Source of the DNA: Algoriphagus terrigena DSM 22685
Lineage (GTDB): Bacteria; Bacteroidota; Bacteroidia; Cytophagales; Cyclobacteriaceae
Assembly: GCF_000429445.1 (NCBI RefSeq)
Contig: NZ_AUBW01000003.1
Coordinates: 1-64,000 of the forward strand
Reading direction: 5' to 3'
Length of the DNA: 64,000 nucleotides
Part shown: positions 53,919 through 62,978 of the stretch, in pieces
Numbering within the stretch: the first letter of the stretch is position 1
Layout of the letters: every line of letters begins with the position of its first letter
Position numbers and translations under genes: made by a program
Notes under the pieces: model-generated
What the model was told of the DNA's origin: nothing
Seen by the model: only the letters and a program-made list of their open reading frames with translations
Databases searched by the model: none

Positions 53919-54254
53919 ATGATAGCTAAAGGAGGATGCCCCAAAACGATGCTTTCGATCAAAGATGCCCTGGAGGCCTTGGAAGGGAAATGGAAGCTGT
54001 TAATTCTTTTTTCACTCTCAGCCGGGCCAAAGAGGTTTAAGCAGATCTCCAGAGATGTACCCGGAATCACAGACAAAACTCTTTCAAAAGAGCTGAAAAA
54101 CCTCGAAAGTAATCAACTGATCAAGCGGGAAGTGTTTGACGCTTTTCCTCCGGCTGTGGAATACACGATCACAGCCCATGGGCTGAGCTTGGAAAAAGTC
54201 CTCGACGAGCTGCATTTCTGGGGACTTTCTCACCGGAATAAGGTGATGGGTTAG
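53919..54254 (+). CDS. HxlR-family transcription regulator
   Basis: I start at ATG 53919 (MIAKGGCPKTMLSIKDAL), which fits the family length (111 residues); the upstream open frame overlaps the operator and has no family likeness. The winged helix shows the HxlR pattern ALEGKWKLLILFSLSAGPKRFKQISRDVPGITDKTLSKELKNLE and the wing REVFDAFPPAVEYTIT. A cysteine at position 7 sits where redox- or electrophile-sensing members (YodB, HypR type) have theirs. It probably represses the DoxX gene and itself. Confidence 0.9.
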   Translation: MIAKGGCPKTMLSIKDALEALEGKWKLLILFSLSAGPKRFKQISRDVPGITDKTLSKELKNLESNQLIKREVFDAFPPAVEYTITAHGLSLEKVLDELHFWGLSHRNKVMG

Positions 54255-54289
54255 AAGATCAGTGGCTTTGTTGTCGGGATCCTGTCCGG

Positions 54290-55147
54290 TTATTTTTCGA
54301 GCAAAGCTCGCGTGACGGTTTCTTTGAGCTTTTTAGCATCGCCTTTCATGCTGGACAAGTCGACCACGGCCACGCGTCTGAAATCGATCGGATGACTTTC
54401 GCTTTGGAGGGAAATGTAGCCTTCTTTCAAGAGCTTGCCGTCAATCTTCACTGCCGGATCAAAAGGCGCTACACTGCCTCCGCCGATTTGTGGTTTGAAA
54501 TAGCTGATTACCGTGTCCGATCCAACTAGGTGATGGACTTCTTCATCGCCGAGGACGATGAAATTCGCCGTGACCCACTGATCGCCAGCATAGGTTTGGG
54601 ACTTGGAGTTGATGCAGTGAGGGGTGAAGAGCGTATCTGCCATGACTACGTTAGTGCCTGGAGTACACAGATTGCAGGTGGTGCGGGGATCTTTGCCATT
54701 GCCGCCGAGGAACTGCGCTTCGATGGAAATTGGGAAATTCTGGTCTTTCAAGATCGTCTTCGGGTCCTGAGAGTGCAGCATCGCTCCGCTGTTTCTCAAA
54801 GCCCAGCCTTCACCGCCTGGACATTGCTCGCCGACAAAGCGATACTCGACCTGAAGCAAGTAGTAGGAGAAAGGTTTTTTGTAGAAAATATGCCCGTACT
54901 GTTGCTCAAACTGTGTATATCCGTCGTACCTGACCTTCATCAATCCGTCTTCTACGCGAAAGGTATTTGCAAAATTATCGTTCAAGTCATGGGTACGGAT
55001 TTTCACCGTCCAATCCTTGATGTCTTTTCCATTGAAAAGCTGAATCCACTTGGTATCAGCGGGAGTATTGACGCTCATGGCAGTAAGGCCTGCGACGAGC
55101 AACAGGGCAAGTGCCACTATCGGAAGATAGGTTTTTGATTTATTCAT
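54290..55147 (-). CDS. DUF1080 domain protein (3-keto-disaccharide hydrolase-like)
   Basis: The 285-residue protein has an N-terminal signal or anchor (LPIVALALLLVAGLTAMSV) and a concanavalin-like beta sandwich: WIQLFNGKDIKDWTVKI, the block DGLMKVRYDGYTQFEQQYG, GWALRNSGAMLHSQ and GYISLQSESHPIDFRRVAV. DUF1080 includes hydrolases of 3-keto sugars and sugar-binding relatives. The conserved regions are present. The start overlaps the end of the upstream nuclease/phosphatase gene by 8 bases, so both are one operon. Confidence 0.85.
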   Translation of the reverse strand: MNKSKTYLPIVALALLLVAGLTAMSVNTPADTKWIQLFNGKDIKDWTVKIRTHDLNDNFANTFRVEDGLMKVRYDGYTQFEQQYGHIFYKKPFSYYLLQVEYRFVGEQCPGGEGWALRNSGAMLHSQDPKTILKDQNFPISIEAQFLGGNGKDPRTTCNLCTPGTNVVMADTLFTPHCINSKSQTYAGDQWVTANFIVLGDEEVHHLVGSDTVISYFKPQIGGGSVAPFDPAVKIDGKLLKEGYISLQSESHPIDFRRVAVVDLSSMKGDAKKLKETVTRALLEK

Positions 55148-55943
55148 TTTGAGGGTCTTTTATCATTCTCAGTACCGCCCAGACGGGGTAATGATCGGAG
55201 AAGGGGATTTGATCAAGTACTTTGTATTCTACCAGTTCAAACTTGCGGGAATCGTACCAGATGTAGTCTATTCGCCCACCTTCGGTTTCTGTCCCATACG
55301 TATTTTGGGTGTTTCCGGCGACTGCGCCCGCTTCCTTCCAGTGGGATGGAATATGTGTGTATTCTGGAGAATCTGGAGTGAAGTTCAGGTCTCCAACCCA
55401 GATCACGGGCTTGTTGAGTGAGTCCGCGTAGGAGAGGATAGAGTCCAGTTGAGCTATTCTGTTTTCTTCAAATTCGTGACAAAGATGGGTGGCTCCAAAG
55501 TAGAATTCCTCCATTGATTTGAGCTCGGCTTTCGCCCAGGCGATGGCTCTTGGCTCTCCTCCCGCAGGATTGGGAAGTTTTACGGTATGGTAATTGGAAA
55601 TCTTCTTTGCAAGAATTCCTTCGCCGTATCCGCCACCGTCGTAATCCATCGCTTTGGCGAAGTACCCTCTGTATCCGGTCTCTTGGCGTAGCTTGTAGAT
55701 ATAGTCAATCGGCTCTCCATGTATCGTGGCGGAGCGGGCCGTCATGCTGTCTACTTCCTGGAGGGCGACGACTTCCGGCTGGAGTTGGATCAGGAGGTTG
55801 GCGACTTCTGGAATGTTAGAGACCGAAGGGCGGTCGGCACGTTCGCCGTGAAGTATGTTGTAGGTTAGTATCTTGACATCTTGAGCTGATATTGGCTGCG
55901 CAAAGACACAACACGCAATCAAGGCAAAGAAAAATTGCTTCAT
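55140..55943 (-). CDS. Secreted endonuclease/exonuclease/phosphatase family protein
   Basis: I start at ATG 55943 (MKQFFFALIACCVFAQPISAQ), a clean signal peptide. The 267-residue protein has the family blocks in order: VKILTYNILHG, VVALQEVDSMT with the metal-binding Glu, YFGATHLCHE, VIWVGDLNFTPDS, and the final SDHYPVWAVL with the catalytic His. Such secreted enzymes cut phosphodiesters or phosphomonoesters, for example in sphingolipids, inositol phosphates or DNA. It is co-transcribed with the DUF1080 gene, which hints at joint use of a phosphorylated or glycosylated substrate. Confidence 0.9.
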   Translation of the reverse strand: MKQFFFALIACCVFAQPISAQDVKILTYNILHGERADRPSVSNIPEVANLLIQLQPEVVALQEVDSMTARSATIHGEPIDYIYKLRQETGYRGYFAKAMDYDGGGYGEGILAKKISNYHTVKLPNPAGGEPRAIAWAKAELKSMEEFYFGATHLCHEFEENRIAQLDSILSYADSLNKPVIWVGDLNFTPDSPEYTHIPSHWKEAGAVAGNTQNTYGTETEGGRIDYIWYDSRKFELVEYKVLDQIPFSDHYPVWAVLRMIKDPQNE

Positions 55944-56156
55944 ATTCAAATGTATCAAAATTGTGTATTACTCTAGAAGCCAAATTTGACGAAGGGACGA
56001 TAAAATGTACTTTTAACAGTTTTCAATCCAAATTGAGCACACCATGCGTAGATCGACAGGCCCAGATGGGTACAAGATTTTCCCAATGAAAAAAAGAGCA
56101 TCCGACACCGTCCGATATGAGATCGTCGACAGATTGCTTCTGAAATTGGCCGGTCG

Positions 56157-57764
56157 ATGAAAGCATTAAAAGTTCTGGTAATCGTCCTGGTATCTCTTGT
56201 TGCAATCGGTGCCGCCGCTGTGTTTGTCGGAATCAGGTGGGTCAACAACAATCTGGAATCCGTCATCAACGCCAACCCTGAGCGTACGTACAACATTCAT
56301 TTTGAGACCGTGGATTTCGACTATCTGCAGCGGGTCATCATCATCTCCGAGGTAAAGATAAGCGCTGTGGGTAAGCAGCAGGAGGATGTTTTTGTCGACG
56401 GCCGTGTCGCACAGATACAGCTGAATAAACTCAATGTGCTGAGGCTTTTTCTAAACAGAGAGTTGGTCATGCAAGAGCTCGTGCTTGTCGAGCCGCTCCT
56501 CATCGTCTATGTGTCTGAGGAAAATCCAGATCAGCAAAGGCCCGCCGAGGGACTCAGGAATCTCTTTGGTGACATCCTGTCCCGTGGGAAAATCAGAAAT
56601 TTTAAACTTGGCCAAGCCAGTGTTCAGATGATGAAGAATGGGGACCAAATCGGGACCTTGAGCGATCTGAATATATTGGCGACCGAACTCGAGACCGACT
56701 CGCTAAAGTGGAATAATCCGATCCCATTTGATTACCAGCGGATTGTCATTTCACTGGATAGCTTGGATCACACGTTTGCCAACGGACAAATCTTCCACAC
56801 GGGAAAGGTCACTTTTGACACCGATCTCCAGGAGATGTCCTTTGTCGGGCTTTCGCTGAAGTATCCGAATGGAGCCAGGAAGGCGGCTTCCGAAATGGAA
56901 TATCAGATTGACTTGATTGAATTTGAGCTTGACTCGATGAAGTTTTCAGGGCTGGAAGCCACCAGCAATCTGTATTCTGATCCTGATGTGAGGGCGGGGA
57001 AGTTGGAGATCTCAGGACTGGTGTTGAAAGATTTTCGCGACAAGAATCTGCCACGGCCGCACGATGACATCAAGCCGTTGTTTCAGGGAATGGTCAAGAG
57101 AATCCCTTTTCCGCTTAAGCTGGATACGTTGAGTCTGCTACACAGCACGATTATCTACAGCGAAGCAGTTCCGGATAACGGAGGGTATTGGGAATTTCAT
57201 TTGGATCACCTCAATGGACAGTTTGTCAACATCACCACGATTCCCGAACACCAGGCCAGGCTGCAACTATTCGAAGGGGACTTTACTGCCAAAATAAATG
57301 GCGGCGGATCGATGACCATTGATTTTGACATCCCTTACGCTCAGGACGAATTTGATCTGAAAGTGGAGCTCACTGATTTTCCGCTACCTAATATCAACGA
57401 GATCCTCAATCCGATCATGAACGGCGAAATAGTCGAAGGTAGCCTCCATACCCTCTATCTCGAGATGCATGCAGATTCTATGAAAGCGACCAATCAACTC
57501 CGGTTTGACTACACTGATCTTAAAATCAACTTATTCAAAAAAGACTCCCGGGAGAAAAACAAGCTGATGTCCTCTCTGGCAAACATGCTCCTGCAGCAAT
57601 CCAATATGCCCGGGGAAAAAAAATACCTCCGTCCGGAATACGTCACCGAGCGAAATCGGTATCGGGGACCTTTTCACCTGATTTGGAACAGCGCCAAGGA
57701 AGGGATGATGCGAACGGTGCCCGGCGGCGCCGCAAAGACCATCCTGAAACCTGAGAACAAATAA
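56157..57764 (+). CDS. AsmA/DUF748-like envelope protein
   Basis: The 535-residue protein has one N-terminal membrane helix (VLVIVLVSLVAIGAAAVFVGI) and a long beta-rich periplasmic part with alternating patterns. Examples are VDFDYLQRVIIISEVKISAVG, LELNKLNVL-type strands and DFPLPNINEILNPIMNGEIVEGSLHTLYLEM. This resembles AsmA-like/DUF748 proteins, which have been linked to lipid transport or outer-membrane biogenesis. The likeness is moderate and I see no diagnostic motif. It is transcribed away from the nuclease/phosphatase operon and is closed by a terminator. Confidence 0.65.
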   Translation: MKALKVLVIVLVSLVAIGAAAVFVGIRWVNNNLESVINANPERTYNIHFETVDFDYLQRVIIISEVKISAVGKQQEDVFVDGRVAQIQLNKLNVLRLFLNRELVMQELVLVEPLLIVYVSEENPDQQRPAEGLRNLFGDILSRGKIRNFKLGQASVQMMKNGDQIGTLSDLNILATELETDSLKWNNPIPFDYQRIVISLDSLDHTFANGQIFHTGKVTFDTDLQEMSFVGLSLKYPNGARKAASEMEYQIDLIEFELDSMKFSGLEATSNLYSDPDVRAGKLEISGLVLKDFRDKNLPRPHDDIKPLFQGMVKRIPFPLKLDTLSLLHSTIIYSEAVPDNGGYWEFHLDHLNGQFVNITTIPEHQARLQLFEGDFTAKINGGGSMTIDFDIPYAQDEFDLKVELTDFPLPNINEILNPIMNGEIVEGSLHTLYLEMHADSMKATNQLRFDYTDLKINLFKKDSREKNKLMSSLANMLLQQSNMPGEKKYLRPEYVTERNRYRGPFHLIWNSAKEGMMRTVPGGAAKTILKPENK

Positions 57765-57790
57765 AAAAGCCAGCTTTATTGCCGGCTTTT
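57765..57790 (+). terminator. Terminator of the AsmA-like gene
   Basis: AAAAGCCAGC pairs with GCCGGCTTTT around a short AT-rich loop, right after the stop codon. Because of the A and T runs on both sides it could also serve the convergent coiled-coil gene. Confidence 0.85.
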
Positions 57791-57834
57791 CATTGGAACT
57801 TCGAGATAAATGGGTTTACGTTCTCAAACGGGTC

Positions 57835-58119
57835 TTAATCAAACAGTCTTCCGAGATTCGTAAATCCTTCTTTGAATGACTTGAGCGAATCAGCCAGTAT
57901 ATCTTTTATCTCTTCCCAGCTGTCATCCGCATCATCCTGCAGCGCATCGATCTTTGCTTCGAGGGCATCTTTTTTGGCTTTCAGGACTTCGACTTTTTCC
58001 ATAAATTCTTCCTTCAACTCTGCGGAGAGGCCGTCTTTCTTGGCGTCCAGCTCTTGGATTTTTGACTTGGCCTCTGCGAGTGCTTCACCGGCTTTGGCTT
58101 TTATTTCTTCTTTTGTCAT
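57835..58119 (-). CDS. Small coiled-coil protein of unknown function
   Basis: The 94-residue protein is predicted to be one long amphipathic coiled coil, rich in Ala, Glu, Lys and Asp (LAEAKSKIQELDAKKDGLSAEL, EKVEVLKAKKDALEAKIDAL), with an aromatic end (SFKEGFTNLGRLFD). It has no signal peptide or membrane helix. Similar proteins occur in stress responses, but I cannot name a family. The gene is monocistronic and converges on the AsmA-like gene. Confidence 0.7.
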   Translation of the reverse strand: MTKEEIKAKAGEALAEAKSKIQELDAKKDGLSAELKEEFMEKVEVLKAKKDALEAKIDALQDDADDSWEEIKDILADSLKSFKEGFTNLGRLFD

Positions 58120-58361
58120 GATAAAAATGGATTGAGATGAGACATTAAGTTAGCTAATAAAATCTTGATTTTTTGTCGTTTTGAGGGTTGGATTTTGTCC
58201 ATTGCACGAAGCTGAAAAGTAACTGGTTTTGGGATTTTTCACGTTCCCGATATTTTTTACAAAGAGAGGTGTCGAAATAGTTTTTGTCAGGCATGTGTGG
58301 TTCGGAATATTTGTCGGTTAAAATTCTTATTTTCACTTTATTATCTAACCAAATTTACCTT

Positions 58362-59750
58362 ATGAGAAAATTATACTCTATGCTGTCTTTTTCCGCTCTG
58401 TTGGGCGTAGCAGCATCCTGTGGGGACATCATCGAAAACGATGTTACAGTTGATGACACCGTCGAGGCGGTGCTTCACGAGGCTTTTGTGCCTGGGCAAC
58501 TATTGATCAAATACAAAACCTCGAGTCAAAGCTCCCGCCTTTCCCAAGACATCTTGGCGATGATCGATGCGAGTGTGGTCGAAGAGATCACTACCGGAGC
58601 CATGGAAATGGCCAATGCAAGAAAGAGTGGACCCTCTGGAGATCTTCTGCTGGTCGAGTCCAAACTCGGTACGATGGAAGCGATCGAGCGATTAAAAGGA
58701 ATGCCTGAGGTCGAATACGCTGAACCAAACTGGATCTATCAGCACCAAGCCACTTCCAATGATCCGTACTTCACTGGTGGGCAACTATGGGGTATGTCAG
58801 CTAGTAACCAATTCGGTTCAAAGGCAGCAACAGCTTGGGCTGCAGGTAAAACGGGATCCGCGTCAGTTTATATTGGAATCATCGATGAAGGCTACATGTA
58901 CACCCACGAGGATCTTGCAGCCAATGCGGGAGTAAATCCTGGAGAAATTGCCAATAACGGAGCGGATGACGATGGCAATGGTTTGGTCGACGATGTGTAT
59001 GGATGGGATTTTGACGGAGGAGACGCCTCCGTGTTTGATGGGACCGGTGATGACCATGGTACTCACGTAGCAGGAACTATCGGAGCTGTCGGTGGCAATG
59101 GAAAAGGTGTGGCTGGAGTGGTTTGGAGTGTGAAGTTACTCAGCGCGAAGTTTTTGGGCAGAAGAGGTGGTACCACCGCCAACGCCATTAAAGCGGTAGA
59201 TTATTTTACAGATTTGAAAGCCAGTCAAGGATTGAATATTGTGGCGACTAATAACTCCTGGGGTGGCGGTGGATTTTCCCAAGCGTTGAAAGAGGCAATT
59301 GACCGTGCCAACACTGCTGGGATTCTTTTCATCGCTGCGGCAGGCAACTCAGGTACCAATAATGATACATCTCCCAGCTATCCCTCAGGATATACTTCAT
59401 CCAACGTGATCGCCGTGGCCTCAATCACAAGTAGCGGGGCGTTGTCTTCGTTTTCGCAATACGGAGCGACTACTGTGGATATCGGAGCTCCTGGATCTGG
59501 TATATGGTCCACTGTTCCCGCGACAGTTGGGAAAGGCAAAACGGCTACCGTGGGTTCAGGCTATGCGAGCTATAATGGCACTTCCATGGCGACCCCTCAC
59601 GTGTCTGGCGCAGCAGCGTTGTACGCTTCATTGAATCCGGCTGCGAATGCTGCTCAAATCAAAAGTGCTATTCTGGGTTCCGCTATCTCAACAACATCAT
59701 TGCAGGGCAAGGTGGCAACTGGAGGCAGACTGAATGTATCCGGCTTCTGA
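58362..59750 (+). CDS. Subtilisin-like (S8) serine protease lipoprotein
   Basis: I start at ATG 58362 (MRKLYSMLSFSALLGVAASC), a lipoprotein signal; the longer frame upstream has no family likeness. The 462-residue protein has an I9-like propeptide (FVPGQLLIKYKTS) and a full catalytic domain: D175 in GIIDEGYMYTHEDL (usually DSG or DTG, here DEG), H232 in DDHGTHVAGTIGA, AAAGNSGTNND with the oxyanion Asn and S408 in NGTSMATPHVSGAAAL. It should be an active, surface- or periplasm-anchored protease. A terminator follows after about 20 bases. Confidence 0.93.
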   Translation: MRKLYSMLSFSALLGVAASCGDIIENDVTVDDTVEAVLHEAFVPGQLLIKYKTSSQSSRLSQDILAMIDASVVEEITTGAMEMANARKSGPSGDLLLVESKLGTMEAIERLKGMPEVEYAEPNWIYQHQATSNDPYFTGGQLWGMSASNQFGSKAATAWAAGKTGSASVYIGIIDEGYMYTHEDLAANAGVNPGEIANNGADDDGNGLVDDVYGWDFDGGDASVFDGTGDDHGTHVAGTIGAVGGNGKGVAGVVWSVKLLSAKFLGRRGGTTANAIKAVDYFTDLKASQGLNIVATNNSWGGGGFSQALKEAIDRANTAGILFIAAAGNSGTNNDTSPSYPSGYTSSNVIAVASITSSGALSSFSQYGATTVDIGAPGSGIWSTVPATVGKGKTATVGSGYASYNGTSMATPHVSGAAALYASLNPAANAAQIKSAILGSAISTTSLQGKVATGGRLNVSGF

Positions 59751-59772
59751 TACGCCTGATTAATCATAAAAT

Positions 59773-59802
59773 AAAAAGAGCGTCGGAAGGCGCTCTTTTT
59801 TT
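59773..59802. terminator. Bidirectional terminator between the protease and PaiB-like genes
   Basis: AAAAAGAGCG pairs with CGCTCTTTTT around an 8-base loop, with A and T runs at the two sides. It lies between the convergent stops at 59750 and 59805 and can serve both. Confidence 0.9.
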
Positions 59803-59804
59803 AT

Positions 59805-60425
59805 TTACTCGGGTCGTCTTTTTCGCATCTCATCAGCGACATCCCTATCCGAAGGATAAGGGCTTTCCCCGAGTTTCGAGACGATGTTTTGATAATTGAC
59901 GTCATCGCGGTTTTGGGAAAGCTTGGCGCTCGCCTGTACTTCTTTGATCTCTATTTCGATCCCTACCAGGGCCCGAACCTGACTCTGCACATAGGATTCT
60001 GACATTGTTTCCACACTGACCCGGTTGGGACGGCCAGACTCATAGACATCTACCAAGGATTTTAAGTGAGCCATCAGCTCCTCGCCTTCGATAATTCGGA
60101 CTTTGCCATAGACGTGCACCGCTAGGTAGTTCCACGTAGGGACATTTTCGTGATTGTACCAAGAGGAGGAGATGTAGGCGTGCGGCCCTTGGAAGATCAC
60201 CAAGACTTCGTCCTGCTCGGAGATACCTTTCCACTGAGGGTTTGCTTTGGCGATGTGACTGCTCAGGATAGCATTTCCTTCCTTATTTTTTTCCAAGACA
60301 AAAGGGATATGGGTTGCCCAAGATCTTCCTTTTGCCTGGCTGACCAGTGTAGCAAACGCGTTCTTTTTGATGAATTCGATGATTTCAGGTTCGTTTTCCC
60401 AGGAGTTGATCGGGTGGATGTACAT
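59805..60425 (-). CDS. FMN-binding PaiB-like protein
   Basis: The 206-residue protein matches the PaiB family (FMN-binding negative transcriptional regulator): MYIHPINSWENEPEIIEFIKKNAFATLVS, THIPFVLE, LSSHIAKANPQWKGI, the flavin-fold block VLVIFQGPHAYISSSWY and VPTWNYLAVHVYGKVRI. The split-barrel fold is flavin binding; in Bacillus the protein affects protease and sporulation genes, although direct DNA binding is doubtful. It is single and convergent to the S8 protease. Confidence 0.92.
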   Translation of the reverse strand: MYIHPINSWENEPEIIEFIKKNAFATLVSQAKGRSWATHIPFVLEKNKEGNAILSSHIAKANPQWKGISEQDEVLVIFQGPHAYISSSWYNHENVPTWNYLAVHVYGKVRIIEGEELMAHLKSLVDVYESGRPNRVSVETMSESYVQSQVRALVGIEIEIKEVQASAKLSQNRDDVNYQNIVSKLGESPYPSDRDVADEMRKRRPE

Positions 60426-60535
60426 GGAAGAAAATTTGAGGTTTGAGATTTGAAATTTAGGGATTCGTCTTCAAATGTTGGGTCATTTAACAGCTGCAAG
60501 ATTGGCTTTACCCGAAAAGAATCTAATTTAGTTGA

Positions 60536-62815
60536 ATGGAAAACCAATCCACCAGCAGACTGGAGCTCGCGGCTAAGTTTATCAACAACACGGGAGCGCC
60601 GATTTTTTTGACGGGAAAAGCAGGGACCGGAAAGACCACCTTTTTGAGAGATCTCACCCGGCTGACCCATAAGCAATTTGTCATCGTGGCTCCGACCGGC
60701 ATTGCCGCACTCAATGCCCGCGGGGTGACCATCCATTCCCAGTTTCTGTTGCCATTCGGGTCTTTTATCCCTACCCGGGAGGCGGAAGGGAACTACTCGG
60801 ATCAGTCTGGGTTCTTCACCCAGCAGACCCTGGCAAGGCGGCATCCCCTCAACCAAGTGCGGAGAAATGTGCTGAAGGCCATCGACCTCCTCGTGATCGA
60901 TGAGGTCAGCATGCTTCGCGCGGACATTTTGGATGCGATTGATTATCGGATGCGAAGTGTGAAGCGCAACTATCAGGTGCCTTTCGGCGGCATCCAGGTG
61001 TTGCTAATCGGAGATCTGTACCAGCTGCCACCCGTGGTCAAAGATCAGGAGTGGACCGTCCTCAGCCGATTTTACAAGTCTATGCATTTCTTTGAGGCGA
61101 AAGGCCTTCAGAACTCCGGCATGATCTACTTGGAGCTTGACAAGATCTTTCGTCAACAGGACGATGTCTTTATCCGGATATTGAACAACCTGCGAGACAA
61201 CCGTGCTACCCAAGAGGATGTGCAGGCGCTCAATCAGCATTTCAAAACCGTCGACGAAATACGCGATTTGCCACCGACGATCACGCTCACCACGCACAAC
61301 TACAAGGCCGACGAACTTAATCTGCGAGAGCTGAGGGTTCTTGATTCACCTTCCTATTTTTATGACGCCGAGGTCGAGCGGGACTTTCCGGAGTCGCTCT
61401 TTCCGCTACCAAAGTCAATCGAGCTGAAAGTCGGCGCGCGGGTAATGTTTATCAAAAACGACTCCTCGGGCAATTCATCCTACTTCAATGGCAAATTGGC
61501 TACGGTCACCAAGCTCAGCAAAGAGGAAGTCACGGTAGACTTGGACGACTCATACGCGGAATATGTGTTGAGAAAAGAGATCTGGGAGAACAAAAAATAC
61601 CGCATCGATCCCGACACCAAAGAGCTCGAGGAAGAGGTGGTCGGGACGTTTTCCCAATATCCCGTCAAGCTGGCCTGGGCTGTGACGGTACACAAAAGCC
61701 AGGGGTTGACTTTTGACAGGGCGATCATCGACGTGGGGCAGGCCTTTGCGCCCGGACAGGTGTATGTGGCACTCAGCAGGTTGAGAAGTCTTGATGGCTT
61801 GATCCTGAGAACCCGCGTTCAGACCGAGGTGATCTATTCGGATCCGAAGGTGGTTGATTTTACGCAGGGAGCGGGGCAGAGTAATTTGTCAGAACTGCTT
61901 TCCCAAAATCAATCCCGGTACCTCAGTCGCTTGATTGAGGAGACTTTTGAGTTTGAAAGTATGCTGAAGTCGATGGTGCAGTTTGACAAGGACCAGACGA
62001 GCAGCATGGAGTTTGAAGATGATGACCTGCGAAAGGACCTGCCGGCGATCTATCAGGCTTTGGAGTCGGAGAAGGAAAATACCCGAAAGTTCCGGCTACA
62101 GCTGCAGGTTTTACTGCAGCAAAATGAGGGCGAAAAACTCCTTCAGCGAATCGAAAAGGGCTCTGGCTATTACCTCAATTTTCTCCAAAATGTCCTGGAA
62201 AAGCTGATGCTCCATGAGGCCATGGTGGAGGACTTTTCCCGAATCAAAACTTACCAAAGTGGCTTGGAAGAACTCGAACTGGAATTGCTGCGAAAGTACC
62301 TCGGGATCGCGAGATCGGGACGCCTGATTCAGGCGATTACCAAAGGGGAAATCACCGGGAAGATGGTAGATCTGGAGCAGGAAATCATCTCAAAAAGAAA
62401 ATCGATCTTGGACAAAATCCGGGAGACCCTTCCCGAAAAAGCCAAGAGCAGCACGAAAACCGGAAGGAAAAAATCAGCCGAAAAAAAGACAAAAGCGCCG
62501 AAAGAAAAGAAAGGGAATTCCAGTTTGCTCAGCGTCCAGATGTTTCTCGAAGGAAAAAGTCCCCAGGAAATCGCCACAGAACGGGAGTTTGCGCTGACGA
62601 CGATCATGGGACATTTGGGAGCTGGAGTGAGATCAGGCACACTCAAGCTGGAGCAACTCGTGTCGGATGAGGCCATTCGGGAGATTCAACCTCTGGCGGG
62701 AAAACACGATTCGCTTAAGCCGTATTACGAGCATTTTGAAGGGAAATACGATTACGGCACGCTGCGGCTGGTGTTGTTTTCGGGAGGGGAAAAAGACCAG
62801 TCAGAGGAAGGCTGA
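60536..62815 (+). CDS. PIF1-like SF1 helicase with C-terminal HTH_40-like domain
   Basis: The 759-residue protein has Walker A GKAGTGKT (residues 27-34), Walker B LLVIDEVSML, the motif GDLYQLPPV and the final SF1 block HKSQGLTFDRAIIDVGQAFAPGQVYVALSR, all typical of PIF1/RecD-like helicases. A helical middle region is followed by a Lys-rich linker (about 638-665) and a helix-turn-helix-like domain (LSVQMFLEGKSPQEIATEREFALTTIMGHLGAGV) of the HTH_40 type seen behind RecQ and PIF1 helicases. It probably resolves DNA structures during replication or repair. The gene is intact and monocistronic. Confidence 0.93.
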   Translation: MENQSTSRLELAAKFINNTGAPIFLTGKAGTGKTTFLRDLTRLTHKQFVIVAPTGIAALNARGVTIHSQFLLPFGSFIPTREAEGNYSDQSGFFTQQTLARRHPLNQVRRNVLKAIDLLVIDEVSMLRADILDAIDYRMRSVKRNYQVPFGGIQVLLIGDLYQLPPVVKDQEWTVLSRFYKSMHFFEAKGLQNSGMIYLELDKIFRQQDDVFIRILNNLRDNRATQEDVQALNQHFKTVDEIRDLPPTITLTTHNYKADELNLRELRVLDSPSYFYDAEVERDFPESLFPLPKSIELKVGARVMFIKNDSSGNSSYFNGKLATVTKLSKEEVTVDLDDSYAEYVLRKEIWENKKYRIDPDTKELEEEVVGTFSQYPVKLAWAVTVHKSQGLTFDRAIIDVGQAFAPGQVYVALSRLRSLDGLILRTRVQTEVIYSDPKVVDFTQGAGQSNLSELLSQNQSRYLSRLIEETFEFESMLKSMVQFDKDQTSSMEFEDDDLRKDLPAIYQALESEKENTRKFRLQLQVLLQQNEGEKLLQRIEKGSGYYLNFLQNVLEKLMLHEAMVEDFSRIKTYQSGLEELELELLRKYLGIARSGRLIQAITKGEITGKMVDLEQEIISKRKSILDKIRETLPEKAKSSTKTGRKKSAEKKTKAPKEKKGNSSLLSVQMFLEGKSPQEIATEREFALTTIMGHLGAGVRSGTLKLEQLVSDEAIREIQPLAGKHDSLKPYYEHFEGKYDYGTLRLVLFSGGEKDQSEEG

Positions 62816-62978
62816 AATCATCCTTTCTCTGTTCAAAAAAGCGAACCAGTAAAGCGGGAGAGACACTGGCACAATTTTGACATTAAGTCCGGCTGACAAT
62901 TAGAGAATTGTTCCTTCTGATGAATAAGATGAACGATTGATCGGTCTGCTAAACTAAATCGTCCGAAAAAAGCTAGAA

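Noticed and set aside
55947..55954. TACATTTG on the minus strand as promoter of the nuclease/phosphatase gene
   Set aside because: It lies only four bases before the start codon and the nearest TTTG is 26 bases away, outside the usual spacing.
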